Shown piece by piece: positions 1 to 9,089 of a DNA stretch of 54,952 nt. The notes under the pieces were generated by a model. It ran no database searches and was not told where the DNA came from. It worked only from the letters and a program-made list of their open reading frames with translations. The stretch is taken from positions 1 to 54,952 of the forward strand of contig JAJPOQ010000104.1 of assembly GCA_021232515.1 (NCBI GenBank), written 5' to 3'. How positions within the stretch are numbered: position 1 is the first letter of the stretch; each line of letters opens with the position of its first letter. Position numbers and translations under genes: made by a program. Origin of the DNA: Lentisphaeraceae bacterium. Lineage in GTDB: Bacteria > Verrucomicrobiota > Lentisphaeria > Lentisphaerales > Lentisphaeraceae.

Positions 1-137
1 GGCTGAGATGAAAGACTTTTTTTGTACATTAGATGCAAAGCTATTAAAGGTTATTAGAAATTTTCGCTGCACCTAATATAGCACAAAATAATCATAAGTA
101 ACTTTTAATTAAATATTTATGCAATAATCAGCAAGCC

Positions 138-662
138 TTAAGTAAAACCCTTCTTTAAAGTTAAAATTGCTTTTTGATAATCGCCTTCTACTCTCCTCAT
201 ATTAACTAATGCCGCAAAATACTTTGCCGCACTTCTAAGCCTTCCTAATTGAGAAAAAGTTGATAAACACTCTTCTGGGCGCAACTCAGATCCAATAACT
301 TTTATTAAACCAGAAAAGTAATCAGAGTCTTCTTTCAATCTAAGCTTAAACGCTGCAAACTTTTGACGACTAATCCGAGACTCACTTAAGAAACCTAAGT
401 CATAGTGTTTTGGCAATTCATGAGTTTCTGTATACTTAACAAATTCTGCATAGTTCTCTGAGGCTACAGGTAATTCAAGCTTAAGCTCTGCCAAAATATT
501 CTTTTCAGAAATTGGAAAGTTCTTTTTCAGATTCGCTAACAGTTTTTCGTCTCTCTCTAAACCTGTAAAAGCCAATAATTTCTTCGCATCCTCATCCGTC
601 ATTTCAGCTGATGACCAATATGGAATAACCGTAAGTAAGAATAAAAATAGAAAGTTCTTCAT
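138..662 (-). CDS. Small secreted protein of unknown function
   Basis: A 174-residue protein that starts at ATG with a short signal peptide: Lys3, a hydrophobic run FLFLFLLTVIPYW, and a likely cut after SSA near residue 19. The remainder is charged and looks mostly alpha-helical, with several Leu/Lys/Glu-rich segments. I recognise no domain, no cysteine pattern and no catalytic motif. It lies about 100 bp downstream of the pseudopilin-like gene on the same strand and may share a transcript with it. The signal peptide is visible; export to the periplasm is inference from it. Function is unknown. Confidence 0.6.
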   Translation of the reverse strand: MKNFLFLFLLTVIPYWSSAEMTDEDAKKLLAFTGLERDEKLLANLKKNFPISEKNILAELKLELPVASENYAEFVKYTETHELPKHYDLGFLSESRISRQKFAAFKLRLKEDSDYFSGLIKVIGSELRPEECLSTFSQLGRLRSAAKYFAALVNMRRVEGDYQKAILTLKKGFT

Positions 663-762
663 ATGTACCTATCCCTTAAAAAACTACTTAACCATAAAAA
701 CTAAAGTAGTCCCTTCAGAACAAAGAACTCGTTACTATTGGAAAGAGAGATTGTAAGGAAAA

Positions 763-1452
763 CTAATTCACCTCTGGCTCGAAGTAGTAATCAACCCAGT
801 CAGCTCTATTTAAGTCGCCCGGCTCACGGCTCACATGATTATCATACCAAAGTATATTTGCTTTGCCATAAAGACCTTTGCGCTCACCATGCCAGCGTGT
901 GGGATAATCAATATTTGACGCTCCATTTGGATTAAAAGACCAATTTGAGATCTGAAAATAGGTATGATCCATAAAGTGCACTTTGCGATCTGGCTCAACT
1001 ATTTGGCCTAGTTTGACAGAACCATGACGTGCCCAATAAGGGTGACCTGGACTGTTATTGCCATTAAAGCCAGTTGTGTACTTACTTATAGCGTAGGAAG
1101 TTCCTGTATAACCACTAGCTCCAGTATTTGCGATCATTCCTCTGGTTAAACTTGGGCAATGATAAAGCCCTGAAAAGTTATCCCTTGTACTCTCATTTGA
1201 CTCACCTGTATATGGAGTCAGACTGGTTGTAAGCCATGTTTGATAAGGCTTATGCCAGCCTCCAGCCAAAGTCCAACTTTCATTTTCTCCTGCCCACAAT
1301 ATATAAGCCACACCTATCTGACGTTGATTACTTTTACAAACTGCATCTTTTGCCTTCTCTCGAGCTTTACCTAAAGAAGGTAAGAGAAGACTGCTAAGTA
1401 TTCCGATTATCGCCACAACCACTAATAACTCTATGAGAGTAAATTTTTTCAT
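763..1452 (-). CDS. Pseudopilin-like secreted protein (prepilin N-methylation motif)
   Basis: A 229-residue protein starting [10 protein letters not shown], the class III prepilin leader. The prepilin peptidase would cut before Phe, with Glu at +5, followed by the hydrophobic helix [17 protein letters not shown]. The C-terminal globular part ends in a short aromatic, acidic tail, typical of the many 'type II secretion system protein' paralogues of Lentisphaerota and Planctomycetota. I chose ATG at 1452 over a start seven codons upstream because an AAGGTG Shine-Dalgarno sequence lies about 7 nt before it. It is probably exported by a type II/IV pilus-like machinery and held in the envelope. 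One of five such genes in this window. The substrate or partner is unknown. Confidence 0.85.
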   Translation of the reverse strand: MKKFTLIELLVVVAIIGILSSLLLPSLGKAREKAKDAVCKSNQRQIGVAYILWAGENESWTLAGGWHKPYQTWLTTSLTPYTGESNESTRDNFSGLYHCPSLTRGMIANTGASGYTGTSYAISKYTTGFNGNNSPGHPYWARHGSVKLGQIVEPDRKVHFMDHTYFQISNWSFNPNGASNIDYPTRWHGERKGLYGKANILWYDNHVSREPGDLNRADWVDYYFEPEVN

Positions 1453-1564
1453 AACACGCACCTTATTCCACATTCAAAATATAGATACGACATATAAAAC
1501 GCATAACTAACAAAGTTTTATAGATTTTGTGAATAATCTTCATTGTGTTATTTTCATGTTAATT

Positions 1565-1597
1565 TTGTAGATATATCAATATCCACCCTTGTATAAT
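1565..1597 (+). promoter_or_regulatory. Possible sigma70 promoter for transaldolase
   Basis: A perfect TATAAT at 1592-1597 lies about 50 bp upstream of the transaldolase start. The best -35 candidate, TTGTAG at 1565, is 21 bp away, which is long, so the -35 assignment is weak and only the -10 is convincing. Confidence 0.35.
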
Positions 1598-1650
1598 GAA
1601 TCTATAGAACGCATAGTAGTCCAACCAAACACAAAAAATGGAAGATGAAA

Positions 1651-2610
1651 ATGTCTGCTCTAGACGCGCTAAAAAATGTAACTACTGTCGTTGCCGATAC
1701 TGGTGACTTCGAGTCTCTCAAAGCCTACACACCTACAGATGCCACAACGAATCCATCCCTTATCTATGCAGCCGCACAGATGCCACAATATAAGCACCTT
1801 GTTGACGAAGCTATAGAGTATGGCAAAGCTAACGGCGACACTCCTGAAAGTAAACTTGAAGCTGTTATGGATAAAGTTTGCGTAAATTTTGGTAATGAAA
1901 TCCTTAAGATCGTACCGCGTTTTGTATCTACAGAAGTCGATGCTCGTTTATCTTTTGATACTGAAGCAACTGTTAAGAAAGCTCGTGAGTTGATCAAACT
2001 TTATGAAAGTACTGGTACTGACAAAAGTAGAATCCTTATCAAGATCGCGTCTACTTGGGAAGGTATTCGTGCTGCAGAAATCCTTGAAAAAGAAGGCGTT
2101 CGCTGCAACCTCACTCTTCTATTTGGTTTTGGTCAGGCCGTAGCTTGTGCTGAAGCTGGCGTATACCTTATCTCCCCGTTTGTTGGTAGAATCATGGACT
2201 GGTTCAAAAAAGAAACTGGCGAAACTTATGAAGGCGAAAACGACCCAGGCGTACAGTCTGTAAGACGTATCTATAGCTACTACAAAAAGTATGGTTATGA
2301 GACAGTTGTCATGGGCGCAAGTTTCCGCAATACTGGCGAAATAAAAGCTCTTGCAGGTTGTGACCTACTTACAATTGGACCAAAGTTTTTAGAACAGTTG
2401 AAAGACGACTCTGACGAAGTAAAAGCTATACTTTCACAAGAGTATGCTGACGCTAATTGTGAAGATGAGAAGATCTCACTAGATGAAGCTGCTTTCCGTT
2501 GGATGCTAAATGATGATGCTATGGCAACTGAAAAACTAGCTGAAGGTATCCGTGGTTTTGCTAAGGACATCAACAAACTAGAAGCCTTCATTAAAGATCA
2601 ACTCAACTAA
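1651..2610 (+). CDS. tal: Transaldolase (TalB type)
   Basis: A 319-residue cytosolic enzyme of the non-oxidative pentose phosphate pathway. It moves a dihydroxyacetone unit between sedoheptulose 7-phosphate and glyceraldehyde 3-phosphate. The sequence matches TalB along its length: TTNPSL near residue 33, the Schiff-base lysine K131 in [11 protein letters not shown] (K132 in E. coli), CNLTLLF, and the ISPFVGRI loop. Length is that of the TalB subfamily. ATG 1651 (MSALDAL) is preferred to ATG 1645 because GGAAG sits 6 nt before it, whereas it directly abuts the earlier ATG. Monocistronic: a -10-like element lies upstream and a hairpin downstream. Confidence 0.95.
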   Translation: MSALDALKNVTTVVADTGDFESLKAYTPTDATTNPSLIYAAAQMPQYKHLVDEAIEYGKANGDTPESKLEAVMDKVCVNFGNEILKIVPRFVSTEVDARLSFDTEATVKKARELIKLYESTGTDKSRILIKIASTWEGIRAAEILEKEGVRCNLTLLFGFGQAVACAEAGVYLISPFVGRIMDWFKKETGETYEGENDPGVQSVRRIYSYYKKYGYETVVMGASFRNTGEIKALAGCDLLTIGPKFLEQLKDDSDEVKAILSQEYADANCEDEKISLDEAAFRWMLNDDAMATEKLAEGIRGFAKDINKLEAFIKDQLN

Positions 2611-2623
2611 TTCTCTCTTCTCT

Positions 2624-2648
2624 ACTCGCTTCATTTCTTGAGGCGAGT
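2624..2648 (+). terminator. Hairpin downstream of transaldolase
   Basis: ACTCGC (2624-2629) pairs with GCGAGT (2643-2648) around a 13-nt loop and is followed by CTTCTTTCT. The stem is short and the tail only moderately T-rich, so termination is likely but weak. Confidence 0.4.
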
Positions 2649-2771
2649 CTTCTTTCTCCATGCGTTAAAATGTTGCAAAATAAAAAATAAATTTAACGAC
2701 ACCGTAATTATTCCTAGGCAGTAAGTTATAAACTAGTACCAATGCAAATGACTTACATAAGGAGTAAACCA

Positions 2772-3416
2772 GTGCATTCTTTCAAACAAGCTCACTTTCT
2801 TCTCATACTTTCTATCCTCTGTTCGGTTGCGACAATCACCTACGCAGCGGATAACACTCTCAGTTCTCAAGAAAAGTCTGACGGCTGGCAGCTGCTTTTT
2901 AACGGCAAGGATTTTAGCAACTGGAAGATGGACAAGTGGAACACAAACTGTTTCAAAATCGAAGATGAATCAATTAAGTGCTATGGCAAAGCATCGATGC
3001 TTTACTATACGAAAAAAACTAACTATAAGAACTTTCACTTTGTCGCTACTGTCATGACTAAAAAAGGCGCTAATAGCGGTATTTTCTTTCACACAAAGTA
3101 TCAAGACAAAGGTTGGCCTATTGGGCATGAAGCTCAAGTCAACTGTACTCAAAAAGATCCAGTCAAAACTGGTAGCGTCTATGTCGTTAAGAAATATCTA
3201 GAACAGGCGCATGAAGATGACGAATGGTTCAAGTATGAAATAATCGTTGAAGGCCAGCGTATCATCACTAAAGTTAATGACAAAATAATTGCTGATTACA
3301 CAGAAACAAAAAATGATGGCCGTCGTAAACTTTCTGCCGGTACTTTTGGTTTACAGTCTCACGATCCAGGTAGCGTAGTTTTCTACAAAAACATCAAAGT
3401 AAAAGAGCTACCGTAA
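2772..3416 (+). CDS. Secreted DUF1080 (3-keto-disaccharide hydrolase-like) protein
   Basis: A secreted single-domain DUF1080/PF06439 protein, a concanavalin-like fold found in large numbers in PVC and Bacteroidota polysaccharide degraders; some members hydrolyse 3-keto-glycosides. Family signatures in order: GWQLLFNGKDFSNWK just after the signal peptide, GANSGIFFHT in the middle, the WFKYEI segment, and GTFGLQSH with VVFYKNIKVKEL at the end. I place the start at GTG 2772 because AAGGAG (2759-2764) lies 7 nt upstream and the product then begins with a classic signal peptide (MHSFKQAHFLLILSILCSV...YAA). An in-frame ATG at 2742 would add ten residues without a ribosome site. The precise substrate cannot be read from sequence. 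Confidence 0.85.
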   Translation: MHSFKQAHFLLILSILCSVATITYAADNTLSSQEKSDGWQLLFNGKDFSNWKMDKWNTNCFKIEDESIKCYGKASMLYYTKKTNYKNFHFVATVMTKKGANSGIFFHTKYQDKGWPIGHEAQVNCTQKDPVKTGSVYVVKKYLEQAHEDDEWFKYEIIVEGQRIITKVNDKIIADYTETKNDGRRKLSAGTFGLQSHDPGSVVFYKNIKVKELP

Positions 3417-3424
3417 AATCACTA

Positions 3425-3496
3425 CTCCCTTTGTACTCTTCGTGCCCTCTGTGGTTGATTTTTGTTCAATTTAGTGCCGAGTCGGAGCTCGGCACT
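3425..3496. repeat. Repeat-like intergenic block with perfect 9-bp hairpin
   Basis: Between two convergent genes. The end carries AGTGCCGAG (3473-3481), a 6-nt loop and CTCGGCACT (3488-3496), a perfect stem that could act as a bidirectional terminator although no long T tract follows. The preceding CTTCGTGCCCTCTGTGGTT stretch resembles short dispersed repeats I associate with environmental bacterial genomes; that resemblance is from memory and not tested. Confidence 0.45.
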
Positions 3497-3502
3497 CCAA
3501 CT

Positions 3503-4126
3503 TTACAAACTAACTCTTGCCGATGTTTCATAAGCTGAATCGATCTCTACTAAGCGATCTAAAACTCTTGAAAATAACTCAAATAAATCTTTGAGAACAG
3601 CAGTGTCTTTCATAACGCCACGGACTTCAAAGTAAAGTTCATCAACACCATCTGGAAATGAACTGCCAAACCAGCCTTCATCATCTTTAATTTCAAGTTG
3701 TATGCGTGGTTGACCATGAATCAATCTTTTTATTTCTTCATCAGCAAATAATGATTTAACTTGAGACTCACTATTTCCTTTGATGACAAAATTCTCATCG
3801 AAGTAATTATCCCCAACTTCTATGTCTTGCATGCCCAAAAATTTACCAAGTGGACTTAAAAAACCTTCTTCATATATTTTGAAGTAAAGATTGTCCTTGT
3901 TTACAAACGGAGCTCGCATTCTTGTGTAAGTTGTTGAGCTGCGATTATTGCCTGTGCCACTAGATCTAGTAAATGTATCTAAGTGTAACTCCCACTCTCC
4001 ATGTTGATACTTAAGCGTATCTTTACCAAAAAAGCCTCCGTCATCAAAACGACCACCAATATCATTGGCAATCTGCCCCCATATTTCTTCTTTAGATGGC
4101 CCAAATAACGATTTTAGAAAACCCAT
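3503..4126 (-). CDS. Conserved cytosolic protein of unknown function (paralogue of 8310-8915)
   Basis: A 207-residue soluble protein without signal peptide or membrane segment. It is a clear paralogue of the gene at 8310-8915. Shared features in order: MG(F/L)(L/I)K at the start, a DIGG motif near residue 20, (E/K)L.LDT, the segment RIRAP/RMRAP, EGF(L/M)S..GK.(F/L)GMQDI..GD, then F..E/A..IK.N and a C-terminal helix LFELF..(V/I)LDRLV. The central GMQDI..GD...DE.F(I/V)IK block is the best conserved and could be searched as a motif. ATG 4126 has GGGAG five bases upstream and is preferred to an in-frame GTG at 4132. Function unknown. Confidence 0.75.
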   Translation of the reverse strand: MGFLKSLFGPSKEEIWGQIANDIGGRFDDGGFFGKDTLKYQHGEWELHLDTFTRSSGTGNNRSSTTYTRMRAPFVNKDNLYFKIYEEGFLSPLGKFLGMQDIEVGDNYFDENFVIKGNSESQVKSLFADEEIKRLIHGQPRIQLEIKDDEGWFGSSFPDGVDELYFEVRGVMKDTAVLKDLFELFSRVLDRLVEIDSAYETSARVSL

Positions 4127-4209
4127 AGTCACTCCCTTTTTTATAAGTAACTACACTAGTTTAAAATTTTCATATTCTCAATTCCAAACTCAGTCTAAGA
4201 TTATAAATA

Positions 4210-5109
4210 TCAGACTTTGACTTTAATCGAGGTTTCTTCATTTTCAGTACGCTTAGTAACAATGATGCATATACCAGTTGCTAAGAGTAGAACGGATGGG
4301 TAAAAGGCAACGCCAGGAATCTCGGCAAAGAAGATGTAACCGTACATCGCTGCCCATAAAAACTGAGTCATATTTAAGACTCCGACTACCTGACCGCGCA
4401 ATACTTTCATGCTGTAGTTTAACGCCGTATGACCCATGATTGTTGGAATGACAGCTAAAAGCAAAGCATGACCAGCTTCAACCATATTCATACCATGCCA
4501 AGGCATAATTCCCTGGACTACTGCCAAGACAAAACAACAAAGACCTGCACTGATAAAGAGTGGCACTGTGTAGAGCCAGATACTACCGCGATTTTTATAC
4601 TTGCGACTTAAGGCCAAGTAAAAAGCAAAAAGTGTCATCGAACCAAAACAAACCATGTCACCTATAAAGTGTTCTCGACTTAACTTAAAGTCAGATAACA
4701 TCAACAGGACAACTCCCGCCGAAGCAAATAATGTCCCAGTTAACTCTCGTTTACTTATCACTTCACGAACTAGGATAAATAGGACAAACGGCATAGCAGC
4801 AGGCACCATATTTACAATCAAAGTGGCATTCGCCGCATAAGTCGCTCGGCACCCCATAACCCATGTGATAAAGTGGACACTTAAAATCACTCCAGGCCAA
4901 AAAGCATAGAGGGTTTCTTTTACTTTTTTCTTCTCTTTCTTTAAATCCCGAAAGTAAAGTGGCGTCAGAAATAAACCGGCTAGCAGCAACCTATAACCAG
5001 CTAATAAGTTTGGATGTAAAGTACTCTCCTTAATCATAATGACTGCTGTCGAGCAAGTCATAGCGCCCAAAAGCAGAATGGTAATAGGAGACTTTAAGTA
5101 GTTTTTCAT
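4210..5109 (-). CDS. EamA/DMT-family transporter
   Basis: A 299-residue inner-membrane protein with about ten hydrophobic helices in the two-times-five arrangement of the drug/metabolite transporter superfamily (two EamA domains). Visible family features are the early GAMTCSTAVIMIKES segment, a basic loop YFRDLKKEKKKVKE between helices 2 and 3, and a second half that repeats the topology (GHALLLAVIPTIMGHTALNYSMK). Probably exports or takes up a small metabolite; the substrate cannot be inferred. The start is uncertain: ATG 5109 or GTG 5118, neither with a strong ribosome site. It sits downstream of the AraC-type regulator gene on the same strand, 90 bp away, and may be regulated by it. Confidence 0.85.
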   Translation of the reverse strand: MKNYLKSPITILLLGAMTCSTAVIMIKESTLHPNLLAGYRLLLAGLFLTPLYFRDLKKEKKKVKETLYAFWPGVILSVHFITWVMGCRATYAANATLIVNMVPAAMPFVLFILVREVISKRELTGTLFASAGVVLLMLSDFKLSREHFIGDMVCFGSMTLFAFYLALSRKYKNRGSIWLYTVPLFISAGLCCFVLAVVQGIMPWHGMNMVEAGHALLLAVIPTIMGHTALNYSMKVLRGQVVGVLNMTQFLWAAMYGYIFFAEIPGVAFYPSVLLLATGICIIVTKRTENEETSIKVKV

Positions 5110-5201
5110 TTCGATCACAGTGTTTTAAAATATGGCGCAAACCTACCGCTGTGATCCTGAGCTTTCAATAGAACTATCGGGACACTCTTTAGCTACATCG
5201 T

Positions 5202-6149
5202 TCAGATTCTACTATTTTGGGCACGGTACGCTTGGGGGGATGTTCCAAAAGTCTTTTTAAATATTCGGCAAAAATAAGATGGTTCATTGAAACCGAACTC
5301 GTAAGCAATGGTTTTTATCGGTCGATCATCAAGAACTAAAGCCTGACAGGCCATAGTCATCTTATGTTTCAAGATATACTTGCCAATTGACAAACCCTCT
5401 ACAGCAGTAAAAATACGATTTAAGTGGCGACTACTATGCTCAAAGTGACGAGCTATATCTTCTAGTTGTAATGGTAGGGAAACATTTTCATGGATAAGTT
5501 CTACTATCTGTTTGGTCAGATCCTGGTTCTTGTTTCGCAACACATCTTCAACATCATTTTTAAGCAAAATGTCACCAAACGCTAATTCTAAACACTCGTA
5601 TAGAAAAGACAGAACTAAGGCTTCTGTTTTATGGACATTTAACGGAGAGTTGTCTTCTATACTTCGCATCTCTTTAATTATCTCACGCACTCTACCTGTT
5701 GCCTCTATATGAAACGACCTATCGATAAGTCGCTGCTCTAGCTCCCTTAAAATTCGCTCTCCAACAATAGATGTGGCGGTGAACTTTAAGTGAAAGCCCA
5801 ATATTAAATAATCTGTTGTCAGTGGTACCCAGCCATGACGAATTCCTGGGGGCATAAAGAAAAAACCTTGGTCTTTAACTACAAATCTTTTCTTCTCTGT
5901 GTAATACTCTATTTCGCCATAGTCGATCACCGAAAACTCATGCCAGGAGTGTACATGTAAACCTGTATCTGGATCGTATTCACGTAAATACTTCTGCTTT
6001 ATATCGAGCCACTGCTCATGATTATTGATCACGTCATGTAGTCGCAAACAATCAACTTCGATATGCTTCAGAGAAATAGGCTGCAGTGTATCTACGACCC
6101 GCTTATACTTGACATTATTTTTTAAAATATCGCTGTATTTGAAATCCAC
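5202..6149 (-). CDS. AraC-family transcriptional regulator
   Basis: A 315-residue regulator. Residues ~60-160 form a cupin-like ligand-binding domain (HVHSWHEFSVIDYGE, then GFFFMPPGIRHGW), and residues ~215-312 form the AraC/XylS double helix-turn-helix (LEDIARHFEHSSRHLNRIFTAVEG, then IKTIAYEFGFNEPSYFCRIFKK and the closing GTSPQAYR). Such cupin-AraC proteins usually sense a sugar or sugar derivative and activate adjacent genes; the DMT transporter downstream on the same strand is the nearest candidate. The start is GTG with GAGG about five bases upstream. The inducer is unknown. Confidence 0.9.
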   Translation of the reverse strand: MDFKYSDILKNNVKYKRVVDTLQPISLKHIEVDCLRLHDVINNHEQWLDIKQKYLREYDPDTGLHVHSWHEFSVIDYGEIEYYTEKKRFVVKDQGFFFMPPGIRHGWVPLTTDYLILGFHLKFTATSIVGERILRELEQRLIDRSFHIEATGRVREIIKEMRSIEDNSPLNVHKTEALVLSFLYECLELAFGDILLKNDVEDVLRNKNQDLTKQIVELIHENVSLPLQLEDIARHFEHSSRHLNRIFTAVEGLSIGKYILKHKMTMACQALVLDDRPIKTIAYEFGFNEPSYFCRIFKKTFGTSPQAYRAQNSRI

Positions 6150-6318
6150 TAAAGCCTCGCACTTGAGATCATCTATGTCCAGAAAGTTTCATTCTAGCTA
6201 CAGTACACCAAGCTCGCTAATTACTCAAATACTAAACTACGGCGAGACCAAGAAATCCCAAAAGTCACATAATAATTATAACACAATGTGCTTTATCTCA
6301 TACAAAGGCCTTAAAGTG

Positions 6319-7179
6319 TTACGGCAAAATAAACTCACGACTTTCCTCAGCGCCAAAACCTTTGATGACAATTTTTGTTTTGGATAATTCGAGAATTGAA
6401 AATGTCGGTTCTACATTTTCTACCATTGCTTTCATCGTCACAAAGTGAATACCACTACTCTCTGCATAATTACCTTTATGGTTGTGACCATTTATATAAG
6501 CTTTCACACAAGAGTACTTTTGTAGCAAAGCCTTTACTTCTTTATCATTCCATAGATTGTGATGATTTTGAGGATACACAGGAAAGTGACAAAACAGGAT
6601 AACTTCTTCCTTTAGACTCTCAGCACTTTTTAACTGATCCGTCAGCCACTTCATCTGAGTAACTCCCAAAGCACCATTATACTTTGCTAGTTTCTTTTTT
6701 TGAGCTTCATAGTATTTCTCTGCAGCAACGAACTCCTCGCTGCCCTTTTCATATGCATGAAAACTTACATCATTTCCATCCAAGGCTAAAAACCGGTAGC
6801 TATTCACTTTCATACTGTAGTACTTACTTGGCATCTTCAATAAGCTTGGAATAGAAGCTTTCCGTTTTGAGGAAACAGAAAACTCATGATTCCCCAAGAC
6901 ATGGTACATCGGAGCTTTCAAGTCCTTGGGAATCTTAAGGATCGGATCATAACTTTCATACTTAGCATCAATCAAATCACCAAGTTGAATAGCAAACTTG
7001 AGTTCATGTTTATTGCATTCTTTAACAAACTCTTTCAGCCTCTAGTCAGATGTCTTATACATCCTTCTTCCCTTATCAGCTTTATTGCAATACTGACAGT
7101 CGGCAAGAATGGCGATCTTAAAACTTTCTTCCGCCTGAAGAGTAATAAAGAAGCATATAAATAATAAAAAAAACTTCAT
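6319..7179 (-). pseudogene. Secreted calcineurin-like phosphoesterase interrupted by in-frame TAG
   Basis: Reading from ATG 7179 gives a signal peptide (MKFFLLFICFFITLQA) and then metallophosphoesterase motif I in the variant ADCQYC, seen in Mn-dependent ADP-ribose/CDP-alcohol pyrophosphatase relatives. Codon 46 (7042-7044) is TAG. The same frame then continues without a break: RLKEFVKECN, motif II GDLID, motif III GNHE, ILFCHFP (motif IV) and INGHNH (motif V), to a stop at 6319. All five metal-binding motifs are thus present and only one nonsense codon separates motif I from the rest. A single base change (for example CAG, AAG or GAG to TAG) explains it. It could be a recent pseudogene, a sequencing error or an amber read-through. 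The 218-residue 3' part alone lacks motif I and would not be active. Confidence 0.8.
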
Positions 7180-7300
7180 TTTAAACCTTATGGACAACTG
7201 GAACCCCACTATTTATTTCACACGTTATCGAGTAAGTCGAAGGAAAATGAAAAACATGTCAACCAAATAGAATTTTATTCGAAAATACTAAAAAAATTCA

Positions 7301-8236
7301 CTATCCGATTAAAGCTCGTTTCATGTCATCTAAAACTTTTTTGAGCCGTTTTGTATCACCGCCGCTGACCTCTGCAGTAGTCCAACCATTGAAGTTTATT
7401 TCAGCTAGTGCTTTGCGGACGTCAGCCCAATCAATATCGCCTTCAGTTATGTCACAAAACTGACGATCTTTTTTAGTTTCTAAAGCCTTCCCTTTATTAA
7501 AGCCTTTAAGGTCAAGTTTCACAACTCTTGAGCCTAAAGCTCGAAGCCAATCGCCCATATTACCATAGCGGTGGTGATTCCCTATATCGAAATAACTGCC
7601 AACCCAAGGAGAATTAAAAGAGTCAATAAAGTCAATCAATTCTTTGCAACCTTGATCCGTCTTACCTCCATGTTCGTAAAACATGCCATTCCAAACATTT
7701 TCAAAAAGGATTCTTTGTCCAAGAGCTCCTGCTAAAGGGAGTAGTTCACTTATATGCTGACGAGCACGTGAAGCTATTTCTTCTTTGCTACCATCATTCT
7801 CTCGACCAATCACAAGTAATACTCCACTTCCTCCAGCAGCATGCGAAACGCGAATACAATGTTCAAGGTTTCTCTTAGCTGTCGCTATATCTTCCATTTT
7901 AGCCGAAGTAAAGCGTTTACCCCAATGAGTATGGTTGATCGCATTATGAACAAAAAGGCCTGTATTGTAGGCCGCATTTCTAACTTGGTCTGCGGTATAT
8001 TTACCACAGTCATCGAAGTCTATACCGTCATAGCCGGCTTTTTTAACAGACTCAAAACGCGCTTCAATCGTCTTTCCTTTGGTCATACCATACTTACATG
8101 AGAAAAGAATATTACTGATACGCGCCGGTTGAGGAACAACTTCTGCTGTTGAAGGGCTCTCAACTTTATCCAAAGCAAAACCTGCTGTTGGTAATGCACC
8201 TAAGCCTAACATAAACTTTCGACGGTTTGTCGACAT
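7301..8236 (-). CDS. Tat-exported sugar phosphate isomerase/epimerase-like TIM-barrel protein
   Basis: A 311-residue protein with a twin-arginine leader (STNRRKFMLGLGALPTAGFA), followed by an AP-endonuclease-2/xylose isomerase-like barrel (PF01261). Barrel features: the GYDGIDFDDCG strand near residue 68, ILFENVW (metal-ligand Glu), VGSYFDIGNHHRYG (Asp and His), and the last strand region GWTTAEVSGGD (Glu). Such exported isomerases are abundant in Planctomycetota and Lentisphaerota; substrates are mostly undefined. ATG 8236 is chosen because GGAGAG lies four bases upstream; the longer reading adds ten residues ahead of the Tat signal. Folding with cofactor before export would fit Tat use. Confidence 0.88.
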   Translation of the reverse strand: MSTNRRKFMLGLGALPTAGFALDKVESPSTAEVVPQPARISNILFSCKYGMTKGKTIEARFESVKKAGYDGIDFDDCGKYTADQVRNAAYNTGLFVHNAINHTHWGKRFTSAKMEDIATAKRNLEHCIRVSHAAGGSGVLLVIGRENDGSKEEIASRARQHISELLPLAGALGQRILFENVWNGMFYEHGGKTDQGCKELIDFIDSFNSPWVGSYFDIGNHHRYGNMGDWLRALGSRVVKLDLKGFNKGKALETKKDRQFCDITEGDIDWADVRKALAEINFNGWTTAEVSGGDTKRLKKVLDDMKRALIG

Positions 8237-8309
8237 GACTCTCTCCAAGTTTCTCTTGATTAACACACTTTAACTAATTAACGCGGAATAATATATGGAG
8301 TGACAGAAA

Positions 8310-8915
8310 TCAATTATATTTGACTTGTACCTTAGTCTTTTCTGCTAAACCAAGTTTAACTAAACGATCAAGGATCAAAGTAAACAATTCAAAGACTTGT
8401 TTTAGTTCATCAACACTGTCAGTATGGTGAGCGGGACAATTATAGTCAAGTTGATAAGTTCCTGTTGGTAAAGAATCGCCCCATGGATCCTTAGTGACCT
8501 TAAGATCTCCCCCCTCAATATTCATGATTTTAGCTTTCAAATTTTCTAATTCTAAAACATTTTTTATAGTTTGTGCATTATTACTTTTTATAATAAAAGC
8601 TTCATCAAAAGAAACATCACCAATTAAAATATCTTGCATACCAAAGACCTTTCCTATTTGAGACATAAAGCCTTCACGGTATATATGAAATGTAAACTCT
8701 TGAGTATGAATATAGGGTGCCCGTATCCGATAGTGGACACCTCCATATTGACCTTCACTATATGTATCCAAAACAAGCTTCCAATTTACATGTGCATAAG
8801 TTATTTTATCTGATGCAAATATCCCACCTTGAAGATACTCTCCTCCGATGTCTTCAGCTAACTTCTCCCAGCTCTTATTTTTGCGCAGAGCCTTAAATGC
8901 TTTAATTAAACCCAT
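8310..8915 (-). CDS. Conserved cytosolic protein of unknown function (paralogue of 3503-4126)
   Basis: A 201-residue protein, no signal peptide, homologous along its length to the product of 3503-4126. Both carry DIGG near residue 22, RIRAP, EGFMSQIGKVFGMQDILIGD, a DEAFIIKSN segment and a C-terminal LFTLILDRLVKLG helix. The pair lies 4 kb apart with unrelated genes between, so this is an older duplication, not a fresh tandem one. The start ATG is preceded by a GAGAG-like site. Function unknown. Confidence 0.72.
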   Translation of the reverse strand: MGLIKAFKALRKNKSWEKLAEDIGGEYLQGGIFASDKITYAHVNWKLVLDTYSEGQYGGVHYRIRAPYIHTQEFTFHIYREGFMSQIGKVFGMQDILIGDVSFDEAFIIKSNNAQTIKNVLELENLKAKIMNIEGGDLKVTKDPWGDSLPTGTYQLDYNCPAHHTDSVDELKQVFELFTLILDRLVKLGLAEKTKVQVKYN

Positions 8916-9089
8916 AGTCTCTCATAAATTTTACCCCTAAGCTAATCTTAAAAGGCTCTTACTCCCATTACTAAACATTAATAAAAGTGTAAACAGCTTT
9001 GAACTTAGTAATATTTTTGAGATTAAAGTTAAAAAATTAAATTTCATAGACTATTAGTGTCCCTTATATCTATTAAGGGGTAGGGTCCA

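Noticed and set aside
2-76. Open frame from the left edge on the + strand ending in TAA at 74-76
   Set aside because: Only 24 codons are visible, with no recognisable motif; it could be the tail of a gene to the left, but it cannot be supported.
738-935. Open frames antisense to the pseudopilin and to other annotated genes
   Set aside because: They mirror the codon structure of the opposite-strand gene and have no ribosome sites or motifs.
8924-8936. Reverse-strand match to 13 bases of the 16-bp UAS element
   Set aside because: It lies within ~10 bp of a start codon with no sigma54 promoter downstream, in AT-rich DNA; probably chance.
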